A stretch of 64,000 nucleotides of DNA from Erpobdella octoculata (lineage: Eukaryota; Annelida; Clitellata; Hirudinida; Erpobdellidae), in the NCBI GenBank assembly GCA_963978895.1, contig OZ022239.1, positions 18,294,389 to 18,358,388 on the forward strand, given 5' to 3'. The notes under the pieces were generated by a model, which saw only the letters and a list, made by a program, of their open reading frames with translations, searched no databases and was not told where the DNA came from. Position 1 is the first letter of the stretch, and each line of letters begins with the position of its first letter. This document shows, one piece after another, positions 44,925 to 55,904 of this stretch. The position numbers and the translations under genes are program-made.

Positions 44925-47900
44925 TCACAGCGCGATGTTGTGATCCTTGATCCAGGAGTAGATGACGTCCTGGCATCGTGGAGACTTTAAGACGACTGGC
45001 AGGGTGGGTTCTTGCTTGAACCGTCTGCAGATTCTTCTCATCTTGGCTCTAGGATGACCTGTTGCCCTGCAGTTGAGCACCCAGTGTTCAACAGTTTCCG
45101 GACTCCTGCAAGTTTCGCACAAACCCGTATCATGCAAGTCCAAAATTTTTAAATAATGGTTCAGTCGACATTTACCTAGACGGAGTCTGGTAATGGCAAC
45201 TTCCTTGCACCGGGGCGTTGTGGCGAACTTGATTTTTTGAGAGACTTTCGACTCAATAGACCAGTAGTGGCGGCTATGGGATTCCTCATCCCATCTCTTT
45301 TGCCACTCACGCATTATCTCTTTCCTGATGGCCCTCTTGAAGTCTACTAGTTCTCTCTCGATCACAAGTTCGACTTCTGCATGCTTGATCGCACTTTTAG
45401 CAAGTCGATCAGCAGCTTCGTTACCAGTAATGCCCACGTGACTGGGAACCCAGATCACCGTTATTTCTCTACCTTCACGCATAATCGAGTCGATTAACGC
45501 TAAGGTTGAAGCAACTAATGGGGATTTGTTAGCGTTAGCGCTGTTTTTAAGAGCAAGTACAGAACTGTACGAGTCAGTGAACAGCGCCAGCTTGGCTGGA
45601 CCGTCAGGTCTGGCCATCCACTCCATTCCTTTTTTGATCGCTGTCAGTTCGGCTGTAAAGATCGAGACATCGTCCGTCACTCTGAGGCTGAACCGACAGC
45701 TAGATCTCGGGACAAACCCACCAACTGCGACTCTGCTTCCAATCTTGGAGGCATCGGTGTACATCCGGGTGTGATCCCGGTATGTATCCAGAAGTTGGTA
45801 AGAGCGTTGGGTCTTCTTTTGCTAACCCTACAAGCCCTTCGTCAAAATGAGGAGGGTTGTATTTCCACGGTGGCATCGCAGGAGTTGCCAGCTCCTTTGG
45901 TTTCAATTTTGCAACCATTTCGTTCAGTACCGACACCCGTTTGGCCATCGGTGCTTTAGAAATTTTTTGTTTTTTCCTGAAGCAGTATCGATGGAAAAAT
46001 TGTTTCCATTTCCGTGTCTGCTGTTTTCCGACTGGCTCAAAAATCTCCCGCGCCGGGTGGTTTGGGATGATTTTTGTTTTGGTTGCGAAATTGGCTATCA
46101 GCATTTTGCGCCTCAGATCTAAGGGTGGATCACCACACTCGACCTGTAGAGCGGCCAGCCCTGTGCAGGTCATTGACCCGCATGCCGTTCTTAGGGCAGC
46201 ATGCTGTAGCCTGTCAAGTCTACCTTTGCAGGTAGACGAGGCACTATCAAATGCTTCGCAACCGTACTCTATTACCGACCGAATCGAGCATCGGTAGTAG
46301 AGCATTAGGGTCTGCTTATTGCAGCCCCGCGTGAGACTAGTTAATAGCCTCATCACGTTCAGTCTTTGTTTGCACCGTTTGACTATTAAGTCAATGTGAC
46401 GACCCCAGTTCAGTTTACTGTCGAAAATTACTCCGAGAAAACGAACTGATGTGCTCCAATCCAGGGCGTAGCCACCTATATGGATTTTCGGAGAGTTCTG
46501 ACGGAACTTTCGAGAGTGGGTGAAACAGACCGCTACAGATTTTTTTGCTGATAGCTTGAATCCCCACTTTGCAAAGAAGCCCTGAACCTGGTTCATCCGT
46601 TCCTGAAGGTGATGCTGCATATCGTGGGAATTTTTACCGGTAACCCAGACCGCAACATCATCAGCAAAAACAGACGTTCGTAGCCCATGGACCTCTCTGC
46701 TTGGTAGGTCATGTAGCATTAGTAGAAACAGGAGTGGACTAAGAACCGAGCCCTGGGGAGTGCCATTTGCTATCTGAACAGTGTCAGACAGCGTGTTACC
46801 AACTCTCACCCTGGCTACTCGGTTGCTTAGAAACGCCTGGATCCATTTAAGCATCCGTCCGCCTATGCCAAGGGTAGACATTTTCCATAGCAATCCATCT
46901 CTCCACACAAGGTCAAAAGCTTTCTCGAGGTCGAGAAAAACCGCCAGTGTGCCACCTCCTTTCCACATCGATTGCTTCACGTCGTTCTGGAGTCTCAGGA
47001 TGTGGTCTGTGCATCCTCGTCCTTTTCGAAACCCGGATTGCTCACGGTTAATCAGGTTGGATACCTCTAGGTAGTGCCTTAGGCGATTTGCTATTATTTG
47101 TTCTGCCAATTTGCACAGAGACGATGTTAAAGAGATTGGTCGGTAGGAGTTTGGATCCGACGAGTCTTTCCCGGGCTTGAGTAGAGGAACGACCGTAGAT
47201 TCTCTCCACGTGTCTGGTACCTCTCCTTTCGCCCACGAAAGGTTGATAAACTCCAGTAGTTTATCCAACCCACTACTACCGATTTCCTTCAACATTTCAT
47301 AGCAAATACCGTCCGTCCCCGGGCTTTTGCCTTTTGAGCACTTAAGCAAAGCCTCCTCCAACTCTTTCCGTGTGATGTCGGCATTCAAACCATGCACGTC
47401 ATCATTTTCCAGCACACTAGCCTGGAGAGCATAATGGATTCTCTCTTTATCCGCGGCTTTAAGGTCTACAAACTCGGGCAACAGATTTGCGTCGGAAGCA
47501 TTCCAGCTGATTGTTTGTGCAATCATATCGGCTTTGCCTTTATCGGTAAAAACGGTTTCTCTGTCATTTTTCAACGCCGGAACGCTGAATCCAGACTGAG
47601 TGCCGTTAATACTTTTAACTGCCTTCCACATATCTCCCAACTTGGAGTGTGAGTTCAGACTGGAGCAGAACCTACGCCAGTGGTTTATCTTAGCATCTCT
47701 CACTGCGGCCTGTGCCTCTTTTTTCAACCGTCTGTAGGCCTCGAGTTTATCTTGCGAATACCCACGTTTAAGGGCGTTGCACGCACGATTTCGAGCCTTT
47801 ATGACCGCAGCGATCGCTTCATTCCACCACGGTACAGGTTGCAAGCCTTCTCTCCCACGCCGTTTCAGCGGGATAGATATGGAAGCTGCCTCATGTAGCG

Positions 47901-48698
47901 CTTCCGACATAGCCTTCCAGGCATCCTGGCACCTAGCAAATGGTGGGAGTTTTTCCAGCGCAATTTTGGTGACACGCCGGTACTCGTCCCAGTTTGCTTT
48001 TTCCAGATTCCACGACTCTCTAGTGACTCTTTCCCGATTAGCTCTACCGTCGAACTTGATAACAATCGGGAAATGATCACTCCCAAAGGACTCCCCTAGG
48101 ATCGACCACGAAGCTCTTTTGGACAAACCAGATGAACACATAGATAGATCGATGGGCGTTGTCTGTCCACGTGGAGTCATGTGTGTGCCAACTCCATGAT
48201 TAAGACCAACTAAGCCATATCGATCCATCAGTTCCTCGATAAGTTGTCCCTTCTTATCAGAACGCTTTGCACCAAATACTACCGAGTAAGCATTAAAATC
48301 TCCCAGAATGATTGAGTTTGGGTGATCGAATGATTTGTATAATGAGTCGTGTAGTGTATCGTATGTAACTGAAGGTTGACTGTAAACGTTGATGATGTTT
48401 ATGAAGGCACCTTTCCTTGTTTGGATAGTTACCCTCAATGATTCTGGCGAATGACTGATGATATCGCTAACATACGAGATACCACACCGGATGAGCGTCG
48501 CTACTCCCCCACCCGGCGTAGATACACGATCTAGTCGAGCGATGTTATAGCCTGGGAAATTTAATCTTACTTTGTCCGTCAGCCAAGTTTCTTGTAGGAC
48601 GAGTAGGTCTGGAAGTTCGGTGGTCTCCGCGAGGTAGGCTTTGAGTTCATCCAGCTTTCCTCTCAGTTTCACTGTAGAATCAGCAGGTTGTCTCCCAT
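44925..48698 (-). pseudogene. LINE A ORF2 (APE endonuclease, reverse transcriptase, RNase H), frameshifted
   Basis: An ATG at 48698 opens MGDNLLILQ and meets TGA where W is expected; the main frame then runs 48672-45700. APE: LVLQETWL, ILGDFNAY, GSDHFPI. RT: GKSPGTDGI, SYRPISLTSSLCKLAEQII, AVFLDLEKAFD, GTPQGSVLSPLLF and the FADD catalytic box. Near 45775 the frame shifts once into RNase H (45764-44925): MYTDASKIGS, TAELTAIKKGMEW, FTDSYSSV, PSHVGITGNEAADRLAKSA, then a CCHC-like tail CETCRSPETVEHWVLNC. All catalytic motifs remain, so decay is light. Confidence 0.92.
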
Positions 48699-48751
48699 TG
48701 TCGGTTTGGAATAACTGTTGAGTGTGAACCTGAAACGACTAGTTGAACTAG

Positions 48752-50036
48752 TTAACCCTTAACTGGAAAGGTCTCAGAAAGTGCATCTGAGTATCTTTCC
48801 AACAAAAGCTCAGGAGCGACTTGCAATGCACTAATGCAGCTTGCCATGTCACCCCCACACTGATTAATCATTTCTATCGTAAACTTAACAATACAGTTAA
48901 TTAAAACAATAAACTTTGATTTTTCGGTAGGGGTAGGCATAGCCTTTCCTTCCGTTGATGGGACATCTGTCACGTCACCGGTAGCCTTGCTCACGACCGA
49001 CTTTGCTTCCTTGGTCCTGCTCTTTGCGGGGTTGGATGTAGGAGTCGGTGTTGGCTTTTCCACAGAAGGCGTCGCCTCCGGTCTTTTCGCAGCTGGGTTC
49101 GGGGAGTTGGAAGCTTTCTTTTCCTTCGCTACCATCTTCACCGCAGCAGCGTACGTGACTGCTTTTTCCGCGACCGACCGTCTTGTTTACGGCAGCTGAA
49201 AAAACAAACTTGGGGCACTTTTTATCACCTGTATTGTGATTTGATTTGCCGCAACTGGCGCAGGTACGGGTTCGATCCTTGCGCTCCTTCTCCTTCTCCG
49301 GACAAGCGTTCCAGTTGTGTTCTTTCGCACAGATCGAACACTTGACTGCATTTCTGCAGTCCTGGGCCCGGTGTCCGTATGCCTGGCAGCGAAAGCAGCG
49401 CATAGGCTGGGAGACATAAGGCCTAGTTCGGAACGAATGATATGCTAATTTCACTCGCTCCGGAGCTTTCCCATACGGGAAAGTAAGGACTACCGCCGTT
49501 GTCGGGGCGATTACTCCGTCGACCCTTTTAGAGATACGCTGTGCCGATAGGCACATCGTTTCTCGTTGGAGGGTCTCCATATCAATGGTCGGAGATACTC
49601 CCACTATGACAACTTTGGTCATTGTCGCTATCTTTTTAACGGCCTTTACTCGGTAATCAGCAACTTTAGAGAGACCGAAAAACGTCTCTCTTTCAGCGGT
49701 CGAGATTACGTCAACGATCAGGCGTTGCTTATTTGCTGTTATGCTAACCTTACGTGCAAATAGCGTATCAAAAAACGATTGAACCCGAAAAGGATCCACT
49801 AACCTCTGAGCTTCGATGAACCGAAGCTCGACTTTCTCCTTTCCCTCGGAGATTCCATATGTAGCAGGGGAAGAAGCCTCGTTTCTTCTCTTTGCTGCCG
49901 GACTTGGTAGCACGTCAGTTCCACTTGGCTTCCTCTTCGTCTGTCCCTTATTGGGTCTCTTCCCTCCTGGTTGGAAGCCTGACTCATCCTGGGACTCCTT
50001 CTCTTCTACAGCCTCAGACCCAGTAGTATTTAAAAA
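48752..50036 (-). pseudogene. LINE A ORF1 (nucleic-acid-binding protein), truncated and frameshifted
   Basis: 50036-48975: a basic Ser/Pro-rich start, then an RRM-like fold (KVVIVGVSPTIDMETLQ...), then three knuckles CFRCQAYGHRAQDC, CSICAKEHNWNAC and CASCGKSNHNTGDKKC. Near 49170 the frame shifts, and the C-terminus continues in another frame (49141-48752: AAAKRPEATPSVEKPTPTPT-like, then SALQVAPELLLERYS). The first codons lie in flanking sequence, so the true N-terminus is lost. It resembles ORF1 of B and C in layout but is clearly diverged from them. Confidence 0.85.
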
Positions 50037-50048
50037 TTCCAATTCCAA

Positions 50049-51631
50049 TTTTTTTTTTTTTTTTTTTTATTATAGTTTAACGTCCTTATACATGGTATTT
50101 TTAGACGGGAGAAAAAAAAAACAACATAAAATAAAATGATGAATAAATAATAATAAAATAAAATGATGTCCATTTAAGAGGGTTAGAAGAAAAAATCAGA
50201 AAATGTATCTAAAAAATTCTTTATCTTCTTCTTCTTTCCCTCTTGCGCTGGTTTTTCATCATTGTTGCTATGCTCCAACTGATTCCTTAATCCCGGAGTC
50301 AGGGAGAATAGCTTCTGCAGACCTCAATGTCGCAATTTCTCGGTTGGGTTCGTCTCCTCTTTGGTTGACTAAATCGGACAGCACCTGTAAAATCTTTTGG
50401 ATCATGGTAATTAGTTCGAGTATCGAGCTTGGTTCGGGTGTTTTTTCTATAGTTTTCTTTCTTATCTTTTCCGTCGTTTTGGTAATGTGATGAATCTCTT
50501 TTTGGATTTCAAGTGTTTTTTCCGTCGATTCGACCTCTGTGGATTTTTTCCCTCCGCTTTTCAGGACTTCTGAGTAGGATTTCTTTCCTGTTGCACTTTT
50601 AACATTTTCCTTGGCTTTTTGCCACTTGGGGCATTCCTCGCTGCCTGTCCTGTGGTCCAGAGTTTTGCAGCTGGCACACATATTTTTTGCTTGTTCTTGG
50701 CAGCTCTTCAGGTCATGTTCACCGGCACACCTAGGGCAGGAGGTTTTGGCCCTGCAGTACTTGGCCACATGGCCAAATTGGTTGCAGTTGTAGCATCTAA
50801 CCGGGTTGGGGATGTACTCCTTTAACCGAAAATTCAAAAAGGAAAATCTTACATATTTCGGCGGTGTTTGGTCCGGTTCAAACGTAAGAATAACCGCAGT
50901 GGTTTCCTGGAACCTTCCGTCAATTCTTTTCTTAATTCGCACTGCTGCGGTACATCCGGACTTTTCAATTATTACTTCTAATGTGATTTCCAGCGGAACA
51001 CCGGTAACTATCATTTTGGTTTTATTTAAAGGTTTTTTAAAAACCCTAACCTGGTATCCTCCAAGTTCCTGCAGAGTTTCCAATTTTTCTTTCTCTGTTT
51101 TCGAAACTATGACTCGTATCTTTTTGCCTTTGCCGGTAATCACTGGCTGACGGTTCAGGAGTCTTGTTAGGTTTCCTTTAATTTTGAAGAGATCTATCTT
51201 TGTAATGTCTGTCATGATCACAAATTCGATCATATCATCAAGTTGGTCCACCGCTGGTTGTTGTTGCTTTTCTTGGGTTTCTTGTTGGCTGGGAACCTTT
51301 GGGACCGACGTTGATTTTTTTCTCAGGTCGGCTAGGATGCTAGAGACGAAAGTTTCATTTATGATTTTCAGCCTCTCTTCGGATATTCCATTTCTGACGG
51401 CAGGGATTGGCGGTTGCTCTGCAGTGGTTTTCCTCTGGGGAGGAGTGGATTCCTCACTGTCGGAGGCCTGTGCCTGTGCCCAAGCTTCTTCGATAATGTT
51501 TCTCGAAGGCTGGTTAAACTTTGACTTCTTTTTCGGCCCCATCAGACCGGCGACACTTCACAACACGTGCAAGAGAGCGATAAAACAGATTCGGAGAGCT
51601 GGCAACAACATCAACGCGAACGAAAAAGGAG
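50049..51631 (-). mobile_element. Retroposon B: ORF1-only, LINE A tail
   Basis: From 5' (51631) to 3' (50049): a short GC-rich 5' UTR, ORF1 (51542-50268), about 200 bp, the 40-bp tail shared with LINE A, and a poly(A) of 20. TSD GAACTCCAATTCCAA on the right and TCCAATTCCAA on the left. No trace of ORF2. The layout resembles mammalian HAL1 half-LINEs, so it is probably mobilised by another element's RT. Confidence 0.88.
50268..51542 (-). CDS. ORF1 protein of retroposon B (zinc-knuckle RNA-binding protein)
   Basis: 424 codons, intact, with a clear ATG and MGPKKKSKFNQPSRNIIEEA start. A Gln/Pro-rich linker is followed by an RRM-like region (about 115-215; MIVTGVPLEITLEVIIEKSG), then CYNCNQFGHVAKYC, CPRCAGEHDLKSC and CASCKTLDHRTGSEEC (about 248-305), then a charged C-terminal helix. 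It should bind element RNA as in other LINEs. An uninterrupted frame in an element without RT suggests either youth or selection on the protein. Confidence 0.9.
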   Translation of the reverse strand: MGPKKKSKFNQPSRNIIEEAWAQAQASDSEESTPPQRKTTAEQPPIPAVRNGISEERLKIINETFVSSILADLRKKSTSVPKVPSQQETQEKQQQPAVDQLDDMIEFVIMTDITKIDLFKIKGNLTRLLNRQPVITGKGKKIRVIVSKTEKEKLETLQELGGYQVRVFKKPLNKTKMIVTGVPLEITLEVIIEKSGCTAAVRIKKRIDGRFQETTAVILTFEPDQTPPKYVRFSFLNFRLKEYIPNPVRCYNCNQFGHVAKYCRAKTSCPRCAGEHDLKSCQEQAKNMCASCKTLDHRTGSEECPKWQKAKENVKSATGKKSYSEVLKSGGKKSTEVESTEKTLEIQKEIHHITKTTEKIRKKTIEKTPEPSSILELITMIQKILQVLSDLVNQRGDEPNREIATLRSAEAILPDSGIKESVGA

Positions 51632-51646
51632 GAACTCCAATTCCAA

Positions 51647-52692
51647 ACGCAAAATTTCCTTATATAGCCTAACATCCGTGTCAACTTCAATCCACAAAAA
51701 CCACCAATCCGAATGCAGCCTTAATTCCACGTGACCGTTTGACTAACCCCACGTGACCGTTTGACTAGCCCCACGTGACCGTTTGACACACAAAAGTTTA
51801 AAAAGGCAATATACATCAAAATCACCGCAACGAAGTAATAATATTAAACTAAACTCCTTTTCCAAACAGATAATTCGTTTTATAATTTGCTATACTAAAA
51901 AGTTTTACATTAGCGACGATACAAATGGCTAGAAACGACACGTAGTCAAAAGGAATTATGATAATTACTTAAAGAGCCAATCACAACGCAGAACGAAAGC
52001 GCTTACGTCAGCACTCAACAAATTTACAAGAAAGTGTGCTTAAAATATGTTACATTTCACGCTACAACTTATTTAATACTCATCCGAAATCGATAAAATT
52101 AGGTACCATTAAACGACTACACAATATCTATACAACGTACTAAAAATTATTATCGAAAACTTAATAGGAAAGACGCTAGAACTAAAAGCACACCAAAAAC
52201 GAGCAAGTTTGATCGATAAGCGAACCGACGCCACCTCTCTAGTCGGCGTTTTTCATCGCGCTCTCCGCCTAGTCCGCGCAATAAAGTTATTCATAAAAAA
52301 AAATTACAATCGACGATGGAGACAACCGTGACAGATAGTTTATTTAAGTCCGAGCAGTTTTTCAGAGAAAGATAAAACTGGATAGTTTTCAATTAAAGAA
52401 ACACAGAGTTTCAGCAAAGAATTTGCCACCTGGTTTGAAACTACGTACGGAACTCAAATTCACTTAAATAAGTTATTTATTTTTTTAAAAATATTTTATA
52501 AAAACTCGCCCAAATAATTTCTTTTACATTTTATTTCACTTCACGTTTAGTCAGTTTTTTGTTTATGAGAATAATTGTTTTTCTACTACCTGACGCTTTT
52601 CTCGTGTTAACTTCTTCTTTAATTTTAAGAAATTAAGTGGATCTGTATATTGCTAATTTATTTTTCTTTCGAATTATAATAATTTTATAATA
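51647..52692. other. Element U, copy L right part
   Basis: Non-coding. Contains three cacgtgaccgtttgac repeats (51729-51786) and ends at ttataata, where copy R would continue into the TIR. It shows the empty site of C/D (tccttatatagcctaacatc). Confidence 0.75.
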
Positions 52693-52810
52693 ACTAAAAT
52701 GTAATAAATATCCGTCAAATCTAAAAAAGAAACAATCAAAATACCAACGAACTTACTCAAACTTTAAAAATACACCAGAAGTATATCACGTAAAGTGAAA
52801 AAATTTTTTG

Positions 52811-52856
52811 GTATCTAAGCTTTCGGTTGGTCAGTCAACCTTCATCAGAGATTTTT
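52811..52856 (-). ncRNA. Hammerhead ribozyme of the PLE (minimal stem III, dimer type)
   Basis: On the minus strand: AATCT (stem I), CUGAUGA core (52848-52842), one extra A, stem II GGUUG/CAACC closed by ACUGAC, the GAAA core (52824-52821), GCUU, then AGAU that pairs with the first strand of stem I. Predicted cleavage is after U at 52817. Stem III is only the AGCU palindrome, too short to close within one molecule. PLE-linked hammerheads of this kind are known to cleave as dimers. Confidence 0.82.
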
Positions 52857-53013
52857 TATTGGTGAAAAAATGAACAAATAAAAAGTCAGGTAAAGAAAAC
52901 CGGAAAAAGACAAAAAAAGAGTAATAATAAAATAATAAAAAATAAAAATAAAAACACGATAAAAAAATAAAAAATCGATAAAACATAACATATATATATA
53001 TACATATATATAT

Positions 53014-53044
<31 letters not shown>

Positions 53045-53176
53045 CATATATATACATACATACACACACATACACCCATACATAAACACAAATACATACA
53101 AATACATAAAAAAGGGGAAAGGAAAAATAGTGGGGAAAAAGAAAAATAGTTAGTGTTGAAGTGAAAATATTACGTG

Positions 53177-54634
53177 TTAGAATAGGAGTCTAAGAAAATT
53201 TTTTCCACAAGTAGTGGAATTAATGATTTTATAGTCATTAAATAACTCATTCTTTCTAATTATTTCTACTGTATTAGAAAAAATATTAGCAGATAATTTA
53301 TCTAAGTTACTTACTACATAAATATTGTTATTGTTATTTAATAAAGGGGGTTTAGGAATGAGATTTGGGAAATTATTAAGAATAGATTTATATTGTCTTT
53401 TTATAGATAAGTATTTATAGCCTCTATTAACTAAATGATGGATAAAGATTAGTGAAGCGAATTTAAAGTCATCTATAGTAGAAGATAGTCTCACGAATCT
53501 TATAAATTGTGATTTAACAATTCCCTTGAAAGTATGTTTAGGATGGTGGGAGGAAGGATGGAGATATTGGAAGAAGTTAGTGGGTTTAAAATACGGTCTG
53601 AACCCTAGAGATCCATCATCATTTTTATAGATGGTTAAATCTAAAAAGTTAATGGATTTTTTATTAAATTCCACCGTAAGATTAATACCTTTAATTACCT
53701 TATTAGCACTGTTTATCAAAGAAGAAAATAGAGAAAAATCTTCATTCCATATTATGAAAATATCATCAATATATCTAATATAAAAAAGTGTAGAATTATG
53801 TGAGGCCATGAAAATATCTAATTCCTCTAAATACAAGTTGGCTAAGGTGGGAGAGTAGGACTTCCCCATAGCACAACCATTGGTTTGGATGTATTGATTT
53901 CCAAAAAAAGAAAAAGTGTTATGAGAAAGGGAATGTTTTAAAAGTGAAGTTAGAAAAGAAGTTAAGAAAGGGTTAGAGTTGGAAGCGAGCCATAAATTAT
54001 TAGCTATATCAACACTACGTTTGTTACACATATTAGTGTACAACGAGGTGACGTCGCACGTAATAAAAAGATAAGTTGAAAAACAGGGGTGACTACGAGA
54101 AAAGGAAGAAAGGGACTTGATAAAAGAAAAAGAGTCTTTAGTTATAAAAGATAAGTGGGTAGATATTTGTTTCAACTTATAGTCTAGATATTTGTTAACT
54201 TTATAATTGGGGGACCCTATATCGGAGATAATAGGTCTACCAGGTGGGGTGGAAGAGTTAAACCATTTATCAGATGGTTTATGGATTTTAGGAAGGGTGT
54301 AGAAAGTACGTTCTTTAAAGGAAGAAGAAGGTAATAAATAGTTATACACTTTAGTGGGAATTAATCGTTTTTTAAGTGCCCAATCTAATAATTTAGATAA
54401 TTTTTCAACTGGTTTAATGGAACTCCTAATTCGTGAATAAAATCTGAAATCAGATAACTGGCGGAGGCCTTCTATACGTATAAAAGAAGGTAAAATAGGG
54501 ACAGTGTTAGAAGAGGTGTGTCTGATAAAATAATCTTTAATGTGAATTTGCCTAATAAGCTTTAAAATGAATTTGTCAATTATTAAGGAATTAGTACGTG
54601 TTTTAGAAGGTACAAAGGATGTACCTTTTTTCAA
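53177..54634 (-). CDS. PLE reverse transcriptase
   Basis: 485 codons from a non-ATG start. Motifs: LKKGTSFVPS, YTLPKIHKP, GRPIISDIGSPNYKVNKYLD, LFITCDVTSLYTNM (motif A), NGCAMGKSYSPTLANLYLEE (B), FYIRYIDDIFIIW (C, catalytic DD), INFLDLTIY, then TNFFQYLHPSSHHPKHTFKG. These are diagnostic of Penelope-like RTs, which are related to telomerase. The frame just upstream (KSLEK before a run of A) suggests one frameshift separates it from more N-terminal sequence. It ends soon after the thumb, with no GIY-YIG domain. Confidence 0.92.
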   Translation of the reverse strand: MKKGTSFVPSKTRTNSLIIDKFILKLIRQIHIKDYFIRHTSSNTVPILPSFIRIEGLRQLSDFRFYSRIRSSIKPVEKLSKLLDWALKKRLIPTKVYNYLLPSSSFKERTFYTLPKIHKPSDKWFNSSTPPGRPIISDIGSPNYKVNKYLDYKLKQISTHLSFITKDSFSFIKSLSSFSRSHPCFSTYLFITCDVTSLYTNMCNKRSVDIANNLWLASNSNPFLTSFLTSLLKHSLSHNTFSFFGNQYIQTNGCAMGKSYSPTLANLYLEELDIFMASHNSTLFYIRYIDDIFIIWNEDFSLFSSLINSANKVIKGINLTVEFNKKSINFLDLTIYKNDDGSLGFRPYFKPTNFFQYLHPSSHHPKHTFKGIVKSQFIRFVRLSSTIDDFKFASLIFIHHLVNRGYKYLSIKRQYKSILNNFPNLIPKPPLLNNNNNIYVVSNLDKLSANIFSNTVEIIRKNELFNDYKIINSTTCGKNFLRLLF

Positions 54635-54724
54635 GACTTTTTTCTATGTCGGTTAAAATATATAAACTTAAATTAAGGAATCCATCTAGATAAGGGCGAG
54701 GGCAAGAGATTCCTGTGTATTTTT

Positions 54725-55867
54725 CTATAAAAAACACGATCCATTAATGGGTGTAAATAGTGTCATACATGTATGACCCTTATGGTTACATTTATGCGAA
54801 GACAAATATTTTTTTACAAAGTAGCAGATGACTTCTTTTAGTTCACGATGCGTGTTCGTGATTAAAAACCAATTAAAAATATCACTGTGCTGACATTCAA
54901 AAATCTTATCAGTTATATTTTTATCGATATCTGGAATATTTTCAGTAGGACAAAAGACAACAGGAGGAATGAAGAGAGTAGGAGGATTATCCCTATTGGG
55001 GGTGGGTAAAGAGATTTCATTAGTATAATTTTCATGCAATTTTGTATTAAAATGTGATGAAAAAGTTTCCTTAGCAGTAGGGCAAGACGTAGCTCTAATT
55101 CGAAACTTATGTCTTAAAGATTCAGGTAGGGGGCACTCGTCAAAGAGAGAGCGAATAGATACAGTGGAACCAAAAGAATCATTTAAGTTATCAATAGGAG
55201 AGGTGTCTGCTAGGGGGGAAGGAAGAAAAGAAGGTGGGAGGTTGGAAGGTGGAATAGAAGGGATAAGAGAAGGTTGTGGGAGGGGAGTAGAAGAAGAATG
55301 AAAAAGGGAAGGTAAAGGAATAGGGGAAATGGGAGGAGGGAGTAAAGTGGAAGATGGGGTATTAAGACAAGTATTTTTGGACTTAGTAAGGATAGAAATG
55401 GAAGTAAGAGGGATGGGTTGTATTTGTGAAAGATCGAATTTGCTTTTTTTGGTAGAAATATTTGGTGAAGGGTTTGAATGAGCCCGACGTCTCTTGGTAG
55501 GGGGTGGTTTAGAAAAAGGAAGGATGGGAATGGGTGGGGGAAGGGGAGAGGTGCGGGTAGGGTTGGGGGAAAGAGGACTGGAAAGAGAAAAGGGGGAAGT
55601 GTGAGAAAAGGATGGGATAAGAGAAGGAGGAGTTGTTTTTTCTGGTGGGATATAATTAGATGAGACAGAAAGATTGTTACTGATGAATGAGAAATATTTT
55701 GGCAGATTCTCTTTCACCCAAGATATACAACGTGAGGCTCTTTTATGGTTCCTAATTAAGAATCTGATTCGAGCCTCTAAATGTCTAATATTGAGACCAT
55801 CAAGTAGTTTGTCCACATCATTATTAGAACGGAGGTCATTTTGGTAGAATTCCATTGTAGTTAACAA
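54725..55867 (-). CDS. PLE upstream ORF, proline/serine-rich
   Basis: 380 codons. An N-terminal helical part (VDKLLDGLNIRHLEARIRFL) is followed by about 150 residues of Pro/Ser-rich low complexity with a basic patch (PTKRRRAHS). A conserved-looking end reads HKCNHKGHTCMTLFTPINGS. Cys-containing ends of this kind precede GIY-YIG in some PLEs, but no GIY-YIG follows here. Function not known. It may be the N-terminus of a single polyprotein with the RT, broken by frameshifts. Confidence 0.7.
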   Translation of the reverse strand: MLTTMEFYQNDLRSNNDVDKLLDGLNIRHLEARIRFLIRNHKRASRCISWVKENLPKYFSFISNNLSVSSNYIPPEKTTPPSLIPSFSHTSPFSLSSPLSPNPTRTSPLPPPIPILPFSKPPPTKRRRAHSNPSPNISTKKSKFDLSQIQPIPLTSISILTKSKNTCLNTPSSTLLPPPISPIPLPSLFHSSSTPLPQPSLIPSIPPSNLPPSFLPSPLADTSPIDNLNDSFGSTVSIRSLFDECPLPESLRHKFRIRATSCPTAKETFSSHFNTKLHENYTNEISLPTPNRDNPPTLFIPPVVFCPTENIPDIDKNITDKIFECQHSDIFNWFLITNTHRELKEVICYFVKKYLSSHKCNHKGHTCMTLFTPINGSCFL

Positions 55868-55904
55868 ATGTTTTAAAATAATGTTTCTATTATTTTTTAG
55901 AAAG

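Larger units (their letters stand above)
44614..50037 (-). mobile_element. LINE A: I/Jockey-superfamily non-LTR retrotransposon, 5'-truncated
   Basis: The minus strand carries ORF1 (zinc knuckles), ORF2 (APE endonuclease, RT, RNase H), a 3' UTR and a poly(A) tail (T34 at 44614-44647). TSD TCCAATTCCAA on both sides. It is truncated inside the start of ORF1 and has several frame lesions. About half G+C, against roughly 30% around it. The RNase H domain argues for the I-type clades; I cannot place it further by eye. Confidence 0.9.
52693..55904 (-). mobile_element. Penelope-like element (PLE)
   Basis: Minus strand: a Pro-rich ORF (55867-54725), an RT ORF (54634-53177), and a hammerhead ribozyme at 52811-52856. 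It lies between U copy L (ends 52692) and the truncated TE1 copy R (starts about 55905). TE1's 5' part is missing on the far side, so the locus was also rearranged. No C-terminal GIY-YIG endonuclease is present. Confidence 0.82.

Noticed and set aside
54725..54860. GIY-YIG endonuclease at the end of the PLE upstream ORF
   Set aside because: Only the Cys/His cluster is present; no GIY or YIG motif or catalytic Arg/Glu follows before the stop.
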